Of a stretch of DNA of 64,000 bases, positions 37,338 to 50,296 are shown piece by piece. The position numbers and the translations under genes are program-made. Each line of letters begins with the position of its first letter. The stretch's first letter is position 1. This stretch comes from Gordionus sp. m RMFG-2023 (taxonomy: Eukaryota; Nematomorpha; Gordioida; Chordodea; Parachordodidae). The stretch is from contig NC_088777.1 in NCBI RefSeq assembly GCF_954871325.1, positions 14,795,366-14,859,365 of the forward strand, written 5' to 3'. Under the pieces are notes generated by a model. It ran no database searches. It saw nothing but the letters and a program-made list of their open reading frames with translations, and was not told where the DNA came from.

Positions 37338-37699
37338 TTAACTTGGATTGGATAACGTTAGGTATAAAATGATTGATAAAAACACATGGAAATTACATCA
37401 CTGACATATAATATGTCATTGATGTTGACGTAATTAATGACCTTATTACCTTCTATATTTAAAATATTTCCTTATAAGGTCTTTTATTTGTAAAAATAAT
37501 ATCTTAAAAAGAACTGAATTTACAAAATATATAACTATTATAAACTGTATTAAGAAAAATATTCAATGCCAATTTGGGTTCCTAAAAAGGTACAAACTCA
37601 ATGATATATATATATATCATTGCAATAACTAGATTCAAATTTCTATTATAATTTTGACTAAAAAAAATGTCTTGTTTGTAAGGTTTTTTTCGTCTTGGG

Positions 37700-38300
37700 T
37701 TTGTTAAATATTTAGATGTAATAAGTAATTGGTTAAATGGACGTGTTGATGTTACAATGGAGGAGAAAAAATTGTTTAAATTTTCATATTTTCAGCCTGA
37801 ATAGTGATTTTGTAATGTGAACGAACGAGGGATCTTGATGCACACGCAAGTGTAGTTCCAGATTATTGCTAGTATATCAGGAGTCAGTTGTTAAATAATA
37901 TTAGAAGGATCTGGATAGTTTGGAATATGTGCCGCTATTAAGATATGCCTGATTATAATATTTATCGCAGTATGATGCAAGTATCTGCCCTAGAATTGAC
38001 CGGCCCGTCACATTTGCTGCAGATATTAAGCTGAACGATGTTACATGCAAACGTTAGGCCTATTTTTATTCTCTGTTGCTCTTTGATGAAAGCATACCAA
38101 GGTTACGATCGGAAGTGCTTTAAACCATTCTTGCCCTACCCAGTCTTTTGTTTGATTTTAAAACCTATTAAATCTATGGGAGAATTGATCAATATGTTTG
38201 GTTATGAATTTTATTTATGGGTGCAAAACATTTTTTAGGACAATTTGATGGAATGTGAGAGAGGAATTTAGTAGTAAGGTAGCTTAACATAGTTTGATTA
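37700..38300. other. GC-elevated island of unknown nature
   Basis: This roughly 600-bp patch upstream of the folate gene's start is clearly richer in GC than its flanks and has long word-like stretches on both strands. The longest open frame (38038-38238, plus, 66 codons) has no similarity I recognise and no splice context. It may be a decayed coding element or a non-coding exon or regulatory region. Confidence 0.4.
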
Positions 38301-40709
38301 GGTCCGACAGAAGTTGATACATAAAAGCTAGTGTTTATAAATGCCTTAATTTTTTCTGGGATTCGCTAGCCTATACAGAGGTGGCTCAAAAAATATTTTT
38401 TCAAAATGACTTTTTTTAGATAACAATTTCAATATGACCTTTTTTTTTAATTATAAAAAGAATTATTTCAGAAGGCTCTCCATATCTTTCATGAGATTCG
38501 AGTCTTCGCGCGTCACCTAAATGAAGCTACTGAAATTGTAAAATAAAGGATGATCGGAGAATATTTGAAAATTAGTGATGAATCGTCCACAATCCTAAAA
38601 AATTTTAAAATAATAACAATCTTTATGCTATGTTAAAAAAATGAATACTAATCTGTAGTTTTAAGAAAAAGAAATATTCTACGTTAAAAAAAATTAATAA
38701 TATTTACTACGTTTAAAATTTACTATAATTTTTACTTAAATAAAAAAAAATTTATAATACGTTAGAAATATAAATGCTAAGCAAATTTAATATTCATTTT
38801 TTAAATATATGAAAGAACTTTATATATATTATTCTTGTAATTTTTACGTTAAAAAATATAAACTTCGGGAAACCAAATATATATTACCTTATTCTTTTAA
38901 TAAAAAAAGAAAAAATTATGAGAATGTATTCTGTAATTTCGCCGCCTTCGGTGTAGTTATTTCCACATTTTGATAGCGCCTACATGACAGGATTATCACT
39001 GGATACTAAACCCTTTAAAAACCTATGCCTACCTCCTTAAAGAAATTTCGCCGTATTCGGCGACGATTTTCCTACATTAATAATTAGACCTTTTTAATTA
39101 TAATGGTACTTCTTTCATAAATTTTAAAAAAGATCTTTTTAATTATAATGGTACTTCTTTCATAAATTTTAAAGAATAATTTCAATTATTATGGCTTCAC
39201 TACCAACTAACAAAATGTAGTGAATATAAGTTCTTATTTAAATGATGAATATAATTAAAAACCCCCTCATTTACAATTAATGTATTATTATAGTATAGTG
39301 TTTGGCATGAATATGAGCTTGCTGAAATGTCTAATCCTTTAAAACTACTTTTGAAAAGATAGTAAAAAATTATCCATAAATGTTTAATTTGAAAAATAAT
39401 GACTATGAGTGTATATGAAGAATTATCGTGAATAGAAATATCATCATTGAAATCATACTTTATTAACCAATTACATTAAATAAATGAATTACATTTTTAT
39501 CCCCTTTAAAAAAATGTTCTTTCTTTTTATATCTCTTTTAAAAATAAATAAATCATAAAAATAATTAATTATATAAAATAAAAATATTCGTTTAAAATTG
39601 AATTTAACTAAAGTTTAAAATAACAAAAAATATAAATTGTCAATTTTAGTGAAAATATAAAACAATAAAATAAATCATTTTCAAGTTAAGAAACAAACAT
39701 AAATTGCAACGATAAAATAAAACGTTAATAAACTAAAAATAAAATCTCGCCGAAAGATATTAAATTTTGAATCGACGTATTTAATAGTAAACAATAGATA
39801 AATCATTGTTTAGAAATATCATTGTATTATTATAATAGGTCTATAATAAAAATATTTTACAATAAATTTTGCCCAGCAACCCCTCCACCCTTCCCCCTCT
39901 AAAAAATATTGAAGTAATCTGTTCCTACCCACTCCGCTCGCTCATTTAGAGGCTAGGTAAAGTAAATAAAAGCTTATTTTTTATGAAATAAAAGATAACT
40001 TTAATATACAAATATCATATGTATTTGTTATTAAATAGATTAAAAAGATTTATAAATTATATTTCAATGATATTCGACATTGTCAATTACTATTATTTAG
40101 AGTGCTTAGAACATTTAAATAAGCTAAATAGTTAACAAACAGCGTTATGGGGTCATTTTTAATATACCTAGCATAGGTCTAAAGCTTTCTAAAAAAATTT
40201 TAAAACTTTTAATTTTAACGTAGCTAGAAGTTTTCAGAGGTAAGGTGTGGAAGAAATCTCCCCTTCAATTTTTTTTATTCAGCCTTGACTTCCCCTTTAA
40301 AGATATAAACAACACCCCCCCCCCCTCTTCACAAGTATGCAAAGTTTGTTATATCACTCACCTGCTGAAGTATTATAGTAGGGTGTTAGCCAGACACTTA
40401 ATCCTATTCATCCCAGATTGTTAATTTCCTTACCTAGAATCATTTTACCTATAAAATATTTATTAAAATCTGTTATCATAAATTAGTGAATATGTATTAC
40501 TCATATCGTTTAGAAAATTTTAACTTACTAAGTTTTCCTTTTGTTTAAAAGTTTGTTTAGTCTTATTATTCTATATATTATTTTTTTATTATGATTTATT
40601 AATGTATAATACAGAATCATGATCAAAGTCGACGTGTAATACTTAAAAAACACCTTTCTTTACAACCTTTTATTTTAGAGGATTTATATCACATGCAGGT
40701 ATTTTACAA
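38301..40709. other. AT-rich intergenic DNA between divergent folate and SFT2 genes
   Basis: No exon was found. It contains a 46-bp direct duplication at about 39080-39170 (TTTAATTATAATGGTACTTC), two AATTTCGCCG-containing blocks at 38936 and 39045, and a C-rich run near 40314. The region should hold the promoters of both flanking genes, but no motif can be singled out. Confidence 0.5.
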
Positions 40710-41448
<739 letters not shown>

Positions 41449-41895
41449 AAAAATTTTTTACACTATTTTATACACATTTATTTATATTACTATTTACATT
41501 CATGTGATAATAAATATTTATCAACAAATTGTATGCATTTTAATAGTATTTTTCTTTCTTCCCTTATTTCTGGTGCTAGAAGCTATAATTAATATTAAAA
41601 ATGGATGATTATTTATATTTAAAATAATATAACATTTATTTAATAAAATTTTAAATGAAAAAATTTGCTTGTAATGAATTAAATTTCATATAAAATATTT
41701 AAAAAAGGAATATTAGAAAATGAAGGGTAAGGCCTCACTTTAATAACTAAATAATAATGATGGCATAACCATATTTTAACATGTACAGATGTGACACAAG
41801 GTTGCTGCACTATATTTATGGCTACTAAAAACAAGGCCTGCATTTTTTAAATTAGCACAATATTTAAAATTTATTTTAAAACAATATTTATTGAA
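41449..41895. other. 3' flank of SFT2
   Basis: AT-rich sequence that should contain the SFT2 3' UTR and poly(A) site. Frame 41414-41608 overlaps the last exon in another frame and is not a gene. Confidence 0.5.
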
Positions 41896-42086
41896 TAGGG
41901 TTGTTAAAAAGCATGATTTGGCTTAATTAAGAATTTAGCCAATATAATATTGTGTAAACCTAAAGATTTGGCAAATAGAAGCCAATTTCTGCCATCTATA
42001 AGCAAAAGCAGACAAAATTATTTTGGTTATAATAGTAATCATGCTGTTTTAAAAATCGATGCCGATTGGGCCTTTAAATAAAACTA
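41896..42086. mobile_element. hAT-type element, TGTTGTTAA family
   Basis: A 191-bp copy with ends TAGGGTTGTTAAAAAGC and, reverse-complemented, TAGTTTTATTTAAAGGCCC. The flanking octamers ttattgaa and tcatcaaa agree at five of eight. Inner words CATGATTTGGC and AATCATGCTG echo each other. Confidence 0.6.
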
Positions 42087-42329
42087 TCATCAAATTTCCA
42101 TATAATTGCATTAATTGGTAATTTATATTAACAGTGTGAATTAGATGAAATGAAAACATTTTGGTTGACCCATTTCAATTTAGATAAAAATTTGTAGGCA
42201 TTAAATATGTTGTAGCAATATCTGAAACAAAATTTTAGTCCATTAGTTAGAAATGTTCTAACAGGTTATTTGATCCGGCTATTATATTTATCTAGCTCAT
42301 AAAATATATATTTGTAAAAGTTGGATGCC

Positions 42330-42910
42330 CATAATTGAAGCTAATAACAAAAATTGATGAAAATAATAGTGAGGATAGGGAAATTTAAGTAAAGAATATA
42401 TAAGGATAATAATTATTATTATGCAGACAAAGGAATGAAATATGTTGAGGAAGAAATCCATGTTATAAAGAGATTAAATGTCAATATATTCATAATAATA
42501 ATCAAGTCTGGAATATAAGGTAGAAATATCAGCATCTAGTTGAGAGTAAAAATAATACAAGATATTCTGATTATAATAAAATATGGTAAATAATCAGAGA
42601 TTATATAACCATAGTAATAATTTGGAATATAGAGATAACACAAATAAAAGTAGAGGACAAAGGGGGAATATTTTAAAGGAGGTATATTGAGGGGTAATAA
42701 AAAAATGTGCTCATTTATAAGATGTGCAATGTTTTGTATGCATTGAATACGGCCACATAAGTAGATGGTTTAATGAGAGGTTTACACTAAATAATTCATA
42801 ATCATGCAATGTGGAAGGATAGATCATAGCAGTGAGAAATGTTATGTGCCAGCATATAAAATTAAAGAAGATATGTGTAAAGAATTGCAAGCAAAAAATG
42901 TGAGGAAATA
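42330..42910 (+). pseudogene. Retroelement gag-like fossil (zinc-knuckle region)
   Basis: Between the SFT2 and NUFIP1 genes lies a Lys/Asn-rich, partly open stretch followed by two segments patterned like CCHC zinc knuckles (…CGRIDHSSEKCYVPAYK in one). That is the layout of a gag C-terminus. It is broken with several breaks and no LTR was found. It may belong to the same Ty3-type family as the fossil at 45 kb. Confidence 0.4.
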
Positions 42911-43109
42911 GTTACTTTTATAACAAGTTATTTACAGCACTATAAAAGTAAGTTACAATTTAATATTTGAATATGACATTTTATCTTGAATTTATATATG
43001 GTGAACTCCATGCTAATATGGATTTCGCCTCATTAATTAAACTTGTAGTTGCAAGTTATTTTATGGTATGTTTCATATTATTTCCCCCAAAAAATTTTTA
43101 AAGTAAAAA

Positions 43110-43266
43110 CAGGCCTACAGACAGAGAGGTATCTTTCATGGCCCTGTCTGACAATTTTGACCTGGCCTTAGTATTTTTTAAAAAAAAATTTATAGCCCAA
43201 CCCAGATATATTTTAAAAAATTACAACATGACAGGCCAGACTTAGAGCTAGTCCTATAGATCTCTG
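43110..43266. mobile_element. Short hAT-type element with exact 8-bp duplication
   Basis: A 157-bp element flanked on both sides by agtaaaaa. Ends CAGGCCTACAGACAG and, reverse-complemented, CAGAGATCTATAGGAC. Arms carry GGCCCTGTCTGAC against GACAGGCCAGAC, a self-complementary pair. It lies about 270 bp beyond the last resolved NUFIP1 exon. Confidence 0.75.
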
Positions 43267-43533
43267 AGTAAAAAGAAATAAGACAAAAATAACATTCTTT
43301 TTCCATATCTGCTTAAAAATTTCTATATCAATTTTTTCCCCCTTTCAATTCATGATTTAGTGTATGCCTGTTCTAATTATTATAGTGTCAGCCAATACCA
43401 AATTATCTATTTCAGGGCATTCTAACATTAAAATGATTACATGATTTCATTTATTAAAATATTTTCTATGAATTCAGTGTTTGGTCAAACTCAAAATAAA
43501 AACAGAATATATAGAAAGATATATATGCTTTAC

Positions 43534-44713
43534 TCGCTCCAGAAGTGAATATTTTTTCCTCCATTTTGTAATATCACTTCCCAGTGGCAGTTTATTATGA
43601 GCAGCTCTACTTAAAAACCATAATGACCTTTTTCTATGAAGGTAATCTTTTTTTAGATGATTATTAGAATCAGTAAATTTATTTTGATGTGTATTGTCTT
43701 TGATTTTTTTTATTTATTAACATACAAAAAAAAATGTTTACTCAATTCAAATGTATTTTTCTTGGCAACTAACTGCTGATTTAAATTTTTGCTGTTAATA
43801 TTCAATGATTGATTTGAAACATCTTTTAATGGTTGCTTTAAATAATTATTTTTAAAATTTGATTTTCCATCAAGTCTATTTGGCATATTAATGCTTTTAA
43901 TTAAATCATATCTAATCAAGATATTAAAACTATTAGTACCTTATATATTGTGGCCTTTTTTGAATTATATATTTATTTCTTAGTGCTTTTTTTTGAAGTG
44001 TTGGATAATTTCTAAAACATTATGATATTTTTGTTATAATAATATAATAAACTTTTTCCTATCATTTACCCATTGAGATATTTCTTCAGGTGTTTTTCCC
44101 CAACACTTATCTGCTAACCCTGTAACATGTTGCCATTGAAAATGAAATTCAATCAAATTTTCACAAGCTGAAAATTCACATTTTTCAGCTGGACACTAAA
44201 ACAACTAGATTATTATCTATATTGAAAATATACCTTGACATGCTGGGCAACATGCTCTTTGTATTTAAATTCTGTTCGATAGCTTCTATCACATGATTTA
44301 CAGTGATATTTTAATTCTTGACTAACATGGTTGCTATTATGTAACTATAAATAATATAATTTCAATATTAAATATATATATATAACGTTTGAAGGTGTAT
44401 TGAGATAATGTAAATGAGCAAAATCTGGATATGGTTGAACTGGTGTTGGCAGAGGTATATATGGCATTGTATTGTAATAAGGGAGATAGGGATAAGAATA
44501 TGGATACGGAGGTATAAAATAAAAATATGGTATAGGTGGAGGAACATTATAATTTATAGTTGTTAGAGAAACGGGAACATATGAAGTATTCGGAATAGTT
44601 GGAGTGGTCATTGCTAGGAACGAAGAAACTAAGTAAATGTCAATATACTGAACTTATAAAAAAATAAATAACATGTTACCTGTCGCCTGACTATGTGATA
44701 TGAAAGAAGCCAT
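43534..44713 (-). CDS. NUFIP1: NUFIP1 homologue, 7 exons resolved (last exon unresolved)
   Basis: NUFIP1 is a nuclear zinc-finger RNA-binding protein that helps assemble box C/D snoRNPs with the R2TP complex. Exons: 44713-44680, 44613-44387, 44344-44234, 44195-44053, 44011-43940, 43911-43742, 43697-43534, together about 307 residues. The N-terminus is Tyr/Pro-rich (YFYFIPPYPYSYPYLPYY). Exon 3 has a C2H2 finger (C-x2-C-x12-H-x3-H). Exon 4 has the diagnostic second finger C-x4-C-x11-H-x4-H and GKTPEEISQW, and across the next junction comes RKKNYPTLQKKALRNK, all in NUFIP1 order. Exon 7 ends DITKWRKKYSLLER. The conserved C-terminal helix of NUFIP1 was not found, so a last exon is missing or diverged. 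Intron 5 is 28 bp as drawn; a second in-frame acceptor at 43894 would make it 46 bp, closer to its neighbours (38-66 bp). Confidence 0.9.
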
Positions 44714-44834
44714 TTGACATGTAATAATAATTATATTGAAAAGTTTTAGTCTAAATTTAACAGTCGTCAAGATCATGTGGGTTATTACACGAACATTTGG
44801 AAAATTGTCATATGCAAATTTGAATCATATTTAC

Positions 44835-47328
44835 CAGAGTTGTTAACGCTCCTTTTTAAAAGTAGCTAGCTCACGCTCCCACTATTACATTTTTAAAAGG
44901 AGCTAGTTCCCGCTCCGAGTAATGGAGTGCCACTCAATAACCGCTCCGATTTCCATTTTTTTAGAAGGTATACGAAACAAAATAGTTTTTTTTAATCAAA
45001 AAGCTTTATTTATATTAAATGATCTATCAAAATATTTATAATTATTTATTGACGTTAAGGGCGAGACCCAAGTCAATATTAGGATTGGATCACAGACAAG
45101 GACCCTATCAGTGGTAATAATGAATACAACTGGGGTGCCTCTTTTCGGATAACCATGGATTATAGCATTCAATTTAGAAATGCCTCGCCAGGTTATGATT
45201 AAAAATGTACGCAATTTGGTCAACAATATTGAAAAGAAATGTTGCATAACACTAGATTCTAGAATTAGAGATTTGATTAATAAACACTAAGAAATTTCGG
45301 AAGAGAATCAAGATTCTAAACATGCTTTGGATATTCGAAGTATTAATTTGGACGATATGCAATTGTCAGAAAATATTATACGAAAAGTCGAAGCAAGATT
45401 TAATATTAAAAAAGTAGCAATACATCATAAAGATAAACAAATAGTTAATTTTTATAATTAACGGGAAGAGCTTTCTGTCTATCGTGATATTATAGAATGG
45501 AATGGGAGATTGGTTATTCCTAATAAATTAAGAAATGCAGTGTTAGGAATGATTCACCGGGGACATCTTGGGGAAAATGTAATGAAATCTATTTTTAGAT
45601 TGTATTGTTGGTGGCCCAGATGAGATGTTGATATAGAAAATTTTATCAAAATATGCTCTGGATGCCAGAAAAATAAACCAAGTATTCAAGAAGTACCTCT
45701 ATATTCTTTGACTGTTGGTAAGGAATCTTGGGAGCGAATCCATATTGATTTTGCTGGATCAGTAGATTCGCGATATTGGCTATGGTGGCGATTCCTACTC
45801 CAAATGGTTAGAAGTTGATCTAATGCAGAATACCTCTGCTGATGCTATGATAAAACTACTAAAAAATGGTTTTCTAGGTTTGGAATACCCAAGTACATTG
45901 TGTCAGACAATGGACCACAATTCTTATCTGGGGAATTCCATAGGTATTGTGATTTAAATAACATATGTCATATACGTTCGGCACCCTATCATCCAAAAAC
46001 TAATGGATTAGCTGAACATACAGTACGAACTTTGAAAGGTGGGTATTATGCGATCAGAGATTCAATTAGCGATCCCGAAGAAGCTAAAACACAGGTTTTA
46101 ACAACCTACCGATTGGGAGAGCATAGCTCCATAGGGGGCAATCGAAAACAAGTCTGGATTGGATTCGACAAAATGCCAAACACGAAATAGTAAAGGCCAA
46201 TGATAGACAAAGCTTTCATCATGATTTACATTCAAAGGAAAGTGAATTTGAAATCTCACAACTTGTATGGTTAAATAATGAAAATACCAATGGTTGGAGA
46301 GAGGGAGTAATTAAAGAAAGAATAGTATTCCGGGGAAACATTACGGAAGCATGCAGATCAGTTAAGAAATCGTTTAGTTATCCCAAATCATGAAAGTTCT
46401 TTGGAAGTTACAGAAATGGTTGTGCTAGTGAATGAAGCAAGTACAAACACAAATACAAATACCACATTACGTTGTTCATCAAGAAACCGTAAACCTACAA
46501 AGAGGTTTATTCAAGAAATCTAACTTTAAAATGTTTGAAGGAAATGTAATAAATTGATAAAATATTATTTATAGATGTTATATATAAAAATAGAATAGAA
46601 TATTCGAAAATTAATTAATATAAATTTGATGTTGAAAAAATTAAAATATAAATTAGTAGTCTTATTGTTCATAAATCATGGAATCCAAAAAAATCTTCTA
46701 AATCATTTTGTATTTAAAAGAATGATTTTTTACTTTTAGATGCTTTTTTAGATTGAAGCTGCTAACTTTTGAAAATTAAATAGTTTTATTATAACAGAAA
46801 AGGCATTTTGACCTTAAATTTGTTTGATCATTTGGATTAACATTTTTAGAAGTTTAAATAATATTTTGTATGATGGAAATGGAAATTCGATTTCTTCATC
46901 TATGATCTCTAAATCCATAATATCTAAAACTATTTTTTGTAATATATCTATAAAATGAATATTAATATGGCTTACAAGATTTTCCAAAAAATTTTCAATA
47001 TAAAAAAGGAAAAACTTGATGTTTAATATTTAAAATGATTAGATGAAAGACCAATATAAAACTCGGCTAAATATTTAATAATGGATAAATTTAAATAAAA
47101 TAAAATTTCATTTTTAATGAATTTTAATTAACAAATATTAATAATATTTATAAAATAATTTAATTTATACATTAAATTTAAAGGAGCGGTGGAGAGGAGC
47201 TCCTCCACTCCAGCCCTAAAAGGAGCTAGCTCCCGCTCCCACTCCTCAATTTTAAAAAGGAGGGGCGCTCCAGGTGTTTTTGAAAAAATATAGCTGCGCT
47301 CCAGGAGCGCCGCTCCTTAACAACTCTG
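44835..47328. mobile_element. Large hAT-type foldback element, GGAGC-word family
   Basis: A 2494-bp element with exact 8-bp flanking duplication atatttac. Ends CAGAGTTGTTAACGCTCC and, reverse-complemented, CAGAGTTGTTAAGGAGCGG. Both arms (about 44835-44960 and 47180-47328) are packed with AAGGAGCTAGCTCCCGCTCC-type words that can pair within and between arms. No hAT transposase is present. The interior is mostly a Ty3/gypsy fossil. The perfect duplication shows the whole unit, cargo included or later acquired, occupies one hAT-type insertion site. Confidence 0.85.
44990..46560 (+). pseudogene. Ty3/gypsy pol fossil (protease edge, integrase)
   Basis: Recognisable parts in order: an edge resembling the end of a retroelement aspartic protease near 45060-45190, then the integrase zinc-binding segment with H...GHLGE and C-S-G-C-Q-K-N-K at 45550-45680, then the integrase core with HIDFAG and SDNGPQF with PYHPKTNGLAE (45740-46060), and a Ser/Arg/Lys-rich end near 46520. 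This is Ty3/gypsy integrase. The element is broken with several breaks, it is not full length, and no LTRs are seen. It is old. It lies wholly inside the hAT-type element 44835-47328. Confidence 0.85.
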
Positions 47329-47537
47329 ATATTTACATTTATAAGATTTTTTATTTGTATGCTTCCACAACCTCACAAAATAATAATATTTATTTATAAA
47401 TATACTTACATTTTATTTCAATAGCATTAAAAAATTTTAATGCCAAAAACCCAGAGTATTTTTTTATAATTGAAAACTATTTCAAAAGGGCAAATTTATT
47501 TCATTTTTTATCACGTAGAAATTGCAAATATGCTATA

Positions 47538-49562
47538 TGGTGTTGCTAGCCAGTAACTAGTTATATTTTTGCTAAAAAATAACTGTAACTAGTTATATTT
47601 TAAAAATTGTAACTAGTAACTGTAACTAGTTATATTTTTTAGAATGTAACTGCCAAAAGTAACTAATTACTTTTAAAAAAATATATGTATAAATCGAAAT
47701 AATATATTCTAGTAATTAATTTTATTTTTAATATGTTTTTTAAAAATAATATAACTATTTATTAAAATTATAATACTATATCTATATTCTATGTAAAAAT
47801 ATATAATTAAAAGAAGAGAAATGAAATGAAATAAAATAATGTATTTAGGTTTGGTAGGCGGGGCTTAATGACCCATGTATAGATATACATTTGGATCAAC
47901 AAATTTTGATTGATATTCTTTGTCGTAGGTAGTCTTTTTTGGATCACCTGTGATTAACATAACCTTTGCACATTGTTTTGAATAATTTTAGGACTTGGGG
48001 TCCAAATGATCCACAGGTGTCTTAGATTACCAGAACAAACAAAAGATTATTAAGGTGGCTATATTTATTTGTTTCTGTATTTTCAGCTTTCGTGATAGAG
48101 TTGAAATAAAAAGATCTGGCAAAACGATCTACATATGTATAATTCTAAGCGATGGGTATACTTTGGTTCCAAGGGACTAGCTTTGTGCTAATTAGAAATT
48201 AAATTTAAAATTTTGTTTAAATGTCTGATTGTGTTCCCAAAGGATATGTCCAAATAGATTTTCTTTTCTCAAATTGTTACATTGCTGGGCTTTATAATTT
48301 TGTAACAAAATTCAAGTAATAAACCTATTTTTTAATATTATATTTCTTTACAAATTTAGCACAAAATTTTCAATATTTTTTGCCCTCAAGTTGCTGGCAA
48401 TATTTATACTCTGGAATTTCATAAGTTATAAATGTATTTTTTTTAAATTTTACTAAATTAGAGCATAAAACTTAGTATAAGGAAAGACAAAGATTTAGAT
48501 TATTTTAGAAGTAAATAATTTTTGTATAAAATGCTAAATTAGTCATCATTACTTACTAATAAGAAAAGACAAAGAAACAAAATATTATAATGCAGATATC
48601 AAATATCATTTCCTTCAACAAAATATTAATCAAATAACCATAATTCTATAGGCTAATTTAATTTCTTTGAAAATTGGGGAATTATCTAGGGTATTTTTGT
48701 TATGGTCCTCTTGTTCAGGATTTTTTTGCCTTCTATAAAAATAGGTAAATTTTATGATCTAAGGTAATGCATATTAGTGATCTACATCGGGCCTAATTTT
48801 TCAAGCCCAGCCCGGCCCGAAATTTTTTTTATAAAAGTTTTGCCGGCCCAGCCCGAACCCGAAATTTTTTTATAAAAAATTTATCGGCCCGGTCCGAATT
48901 TATTTAAATATAGAAATTAATTTTTATAATTACTCAAAATAAAAGACATATGTTATATGTCGTTTAGTTTCAATAAATAAAATCAAATATTTTTATTTTA
49001 CATAAAAAATTCAATATAAAATTGATAAATTTAAATATATTTTAAAAAATTTCCAAAGTTCGACCCGACCCGGCCCGATTTTTTTAAAAAAATATTAGGC
49101 CCTGCCCGAACCCGAATATTTTAAATAAAATTAGGCCCGAGCCTGACCCGAAGCCCGTTTGGGCCGGGCCTAACTTTGCAGATCTCTAATGCATATATAA
49201 TTAAATAAAAAATAAATTATCGAATACCCTTCCCTTATTATTCTTATTATCACAATTTTCTTGGCAAAAAAATCTCCAATATTATAGTTCTATTAGAATT
49301 AACATTAAAATTATATATATTTGCAATAAGTTTGAAATAAATATTTGCAACAACTGTATATATAAATATCATATTTGCAAATATTTGAGTGAAAAAATTC
49401 TTAATTCTTAATACATAACCTGAAACCCATGTTTAGAATTAATAGACCATTTTAAAATTTATAAGAACCAGAAAGTAACTTATAATGTAACTGTAATTGA
49501 TAACTAGTTATATTTTTACCAATGTAACTAGTTATGTTTCAAAAGTAACTTTAACAACACTA
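47538..49562. mobile_element. Large hAT-type foldback element, TAACTAGTTA-word family
   Basis: A 2025-bp element. Ends TGGTGTTGCTAGCCAGTAAC and, reverse-complemented, TAGTGTTGTTAAAGTTAC. The flanking octamers atgctata and atactata match at seven of eight. Just inside each end the palindromic word TAACTAGTTA is repeated several times. The interior (about 47700-49450) has no recognised gene and contains a complete GGCCCGG-family element at 48775-49188. Confidence 0.8.
48775..49188. mobile_element. hAT-type element, GGCCCGG-word family, nested
   Basis: A 414-bp element with exact 8-bp duplication atgcatat on both sides. Ends TAGTGATCTACATCGGGCC and, reverse-complemented, TAGAGATCTGCAAAGTTAGG. 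Arms are built of GGCCCGAACCCGAA-type words. The centre (TAAATTTATCAATTTTATATT-like and neighbouring sequence) matches the copy at 20277 in inverse orientation. It is the best-preserved member, hence the most recent here. Confidence 0.9.
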
Positions 49563-50296
49563 ATACTATATTATATTATCTATAATGGCAATATGTAAAA
49601 TCAAACTTGCTAAATTTGTCAATTTATCTGGAACTAAAGTCAATTTCTATAAAAAAAATGAAATATCTACTAAAAATACATGATAGGATAACATATCTAA
49701 AAATATATTACATTGAGATTATTTTCCCTCATTAACTCAGATAAAAGGAAGAAGTAGATATAATAAATTAGATTATCAGTTCCATTTTGCGGGATAGTTA
49801 GAAGACGAATTAATATTGTTAAATATATATGTAAATGTTCTTCACTTAAAAAAAAAGATCAGTAAAATAAAAAAAGAAATATTATTATTATATTTTTTTG
49901 TTTTCCACTCAAAACTGTATTATTCTTTATTTTACCCGATTTGTAAATTATTAACAAAGCTTGATTTTATATTTTATTCACTTGAAACTGGTCCTAGTCA
50001 GTTTTAAGGATGGCCAATACATACTAAATCTTTATAAAAATACGTCGATGGATACTTTTTGTAAGCAAAACTTTTAGTATATTAAAGCAAAAAAAATATA
50101 TAGTCGCGATAATTTAAAAAAATTATGATTTTTTTAGTTTTTATTTTTATTATTTTTATTTAGTGAAAGGTTTTTAACTTATATGGAATAAATCTTTAGT
50201 TAGTTTTCGTTTTACGGTGACCACTTTATTTAACGTAATGAAATTCTCTTTTATCTATATCCAACACGTTTAATAAAATAATGTTTTCTTCTGGTT

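Noticed and set aside
43375-43440. Last NUFIP1 exon starting ATTTTAATGTTAGAATGCCC
   Set aside because: A short frame resembles a hydrophobic C-terminal helix, but no acceptor fits the phase left by exon 7 and the match to the family C-terminus is poor.
44996-45247. Minus-strand frame of 83 codons
   Set aside because: It is antisense to the Ty3/gypsy fossil.
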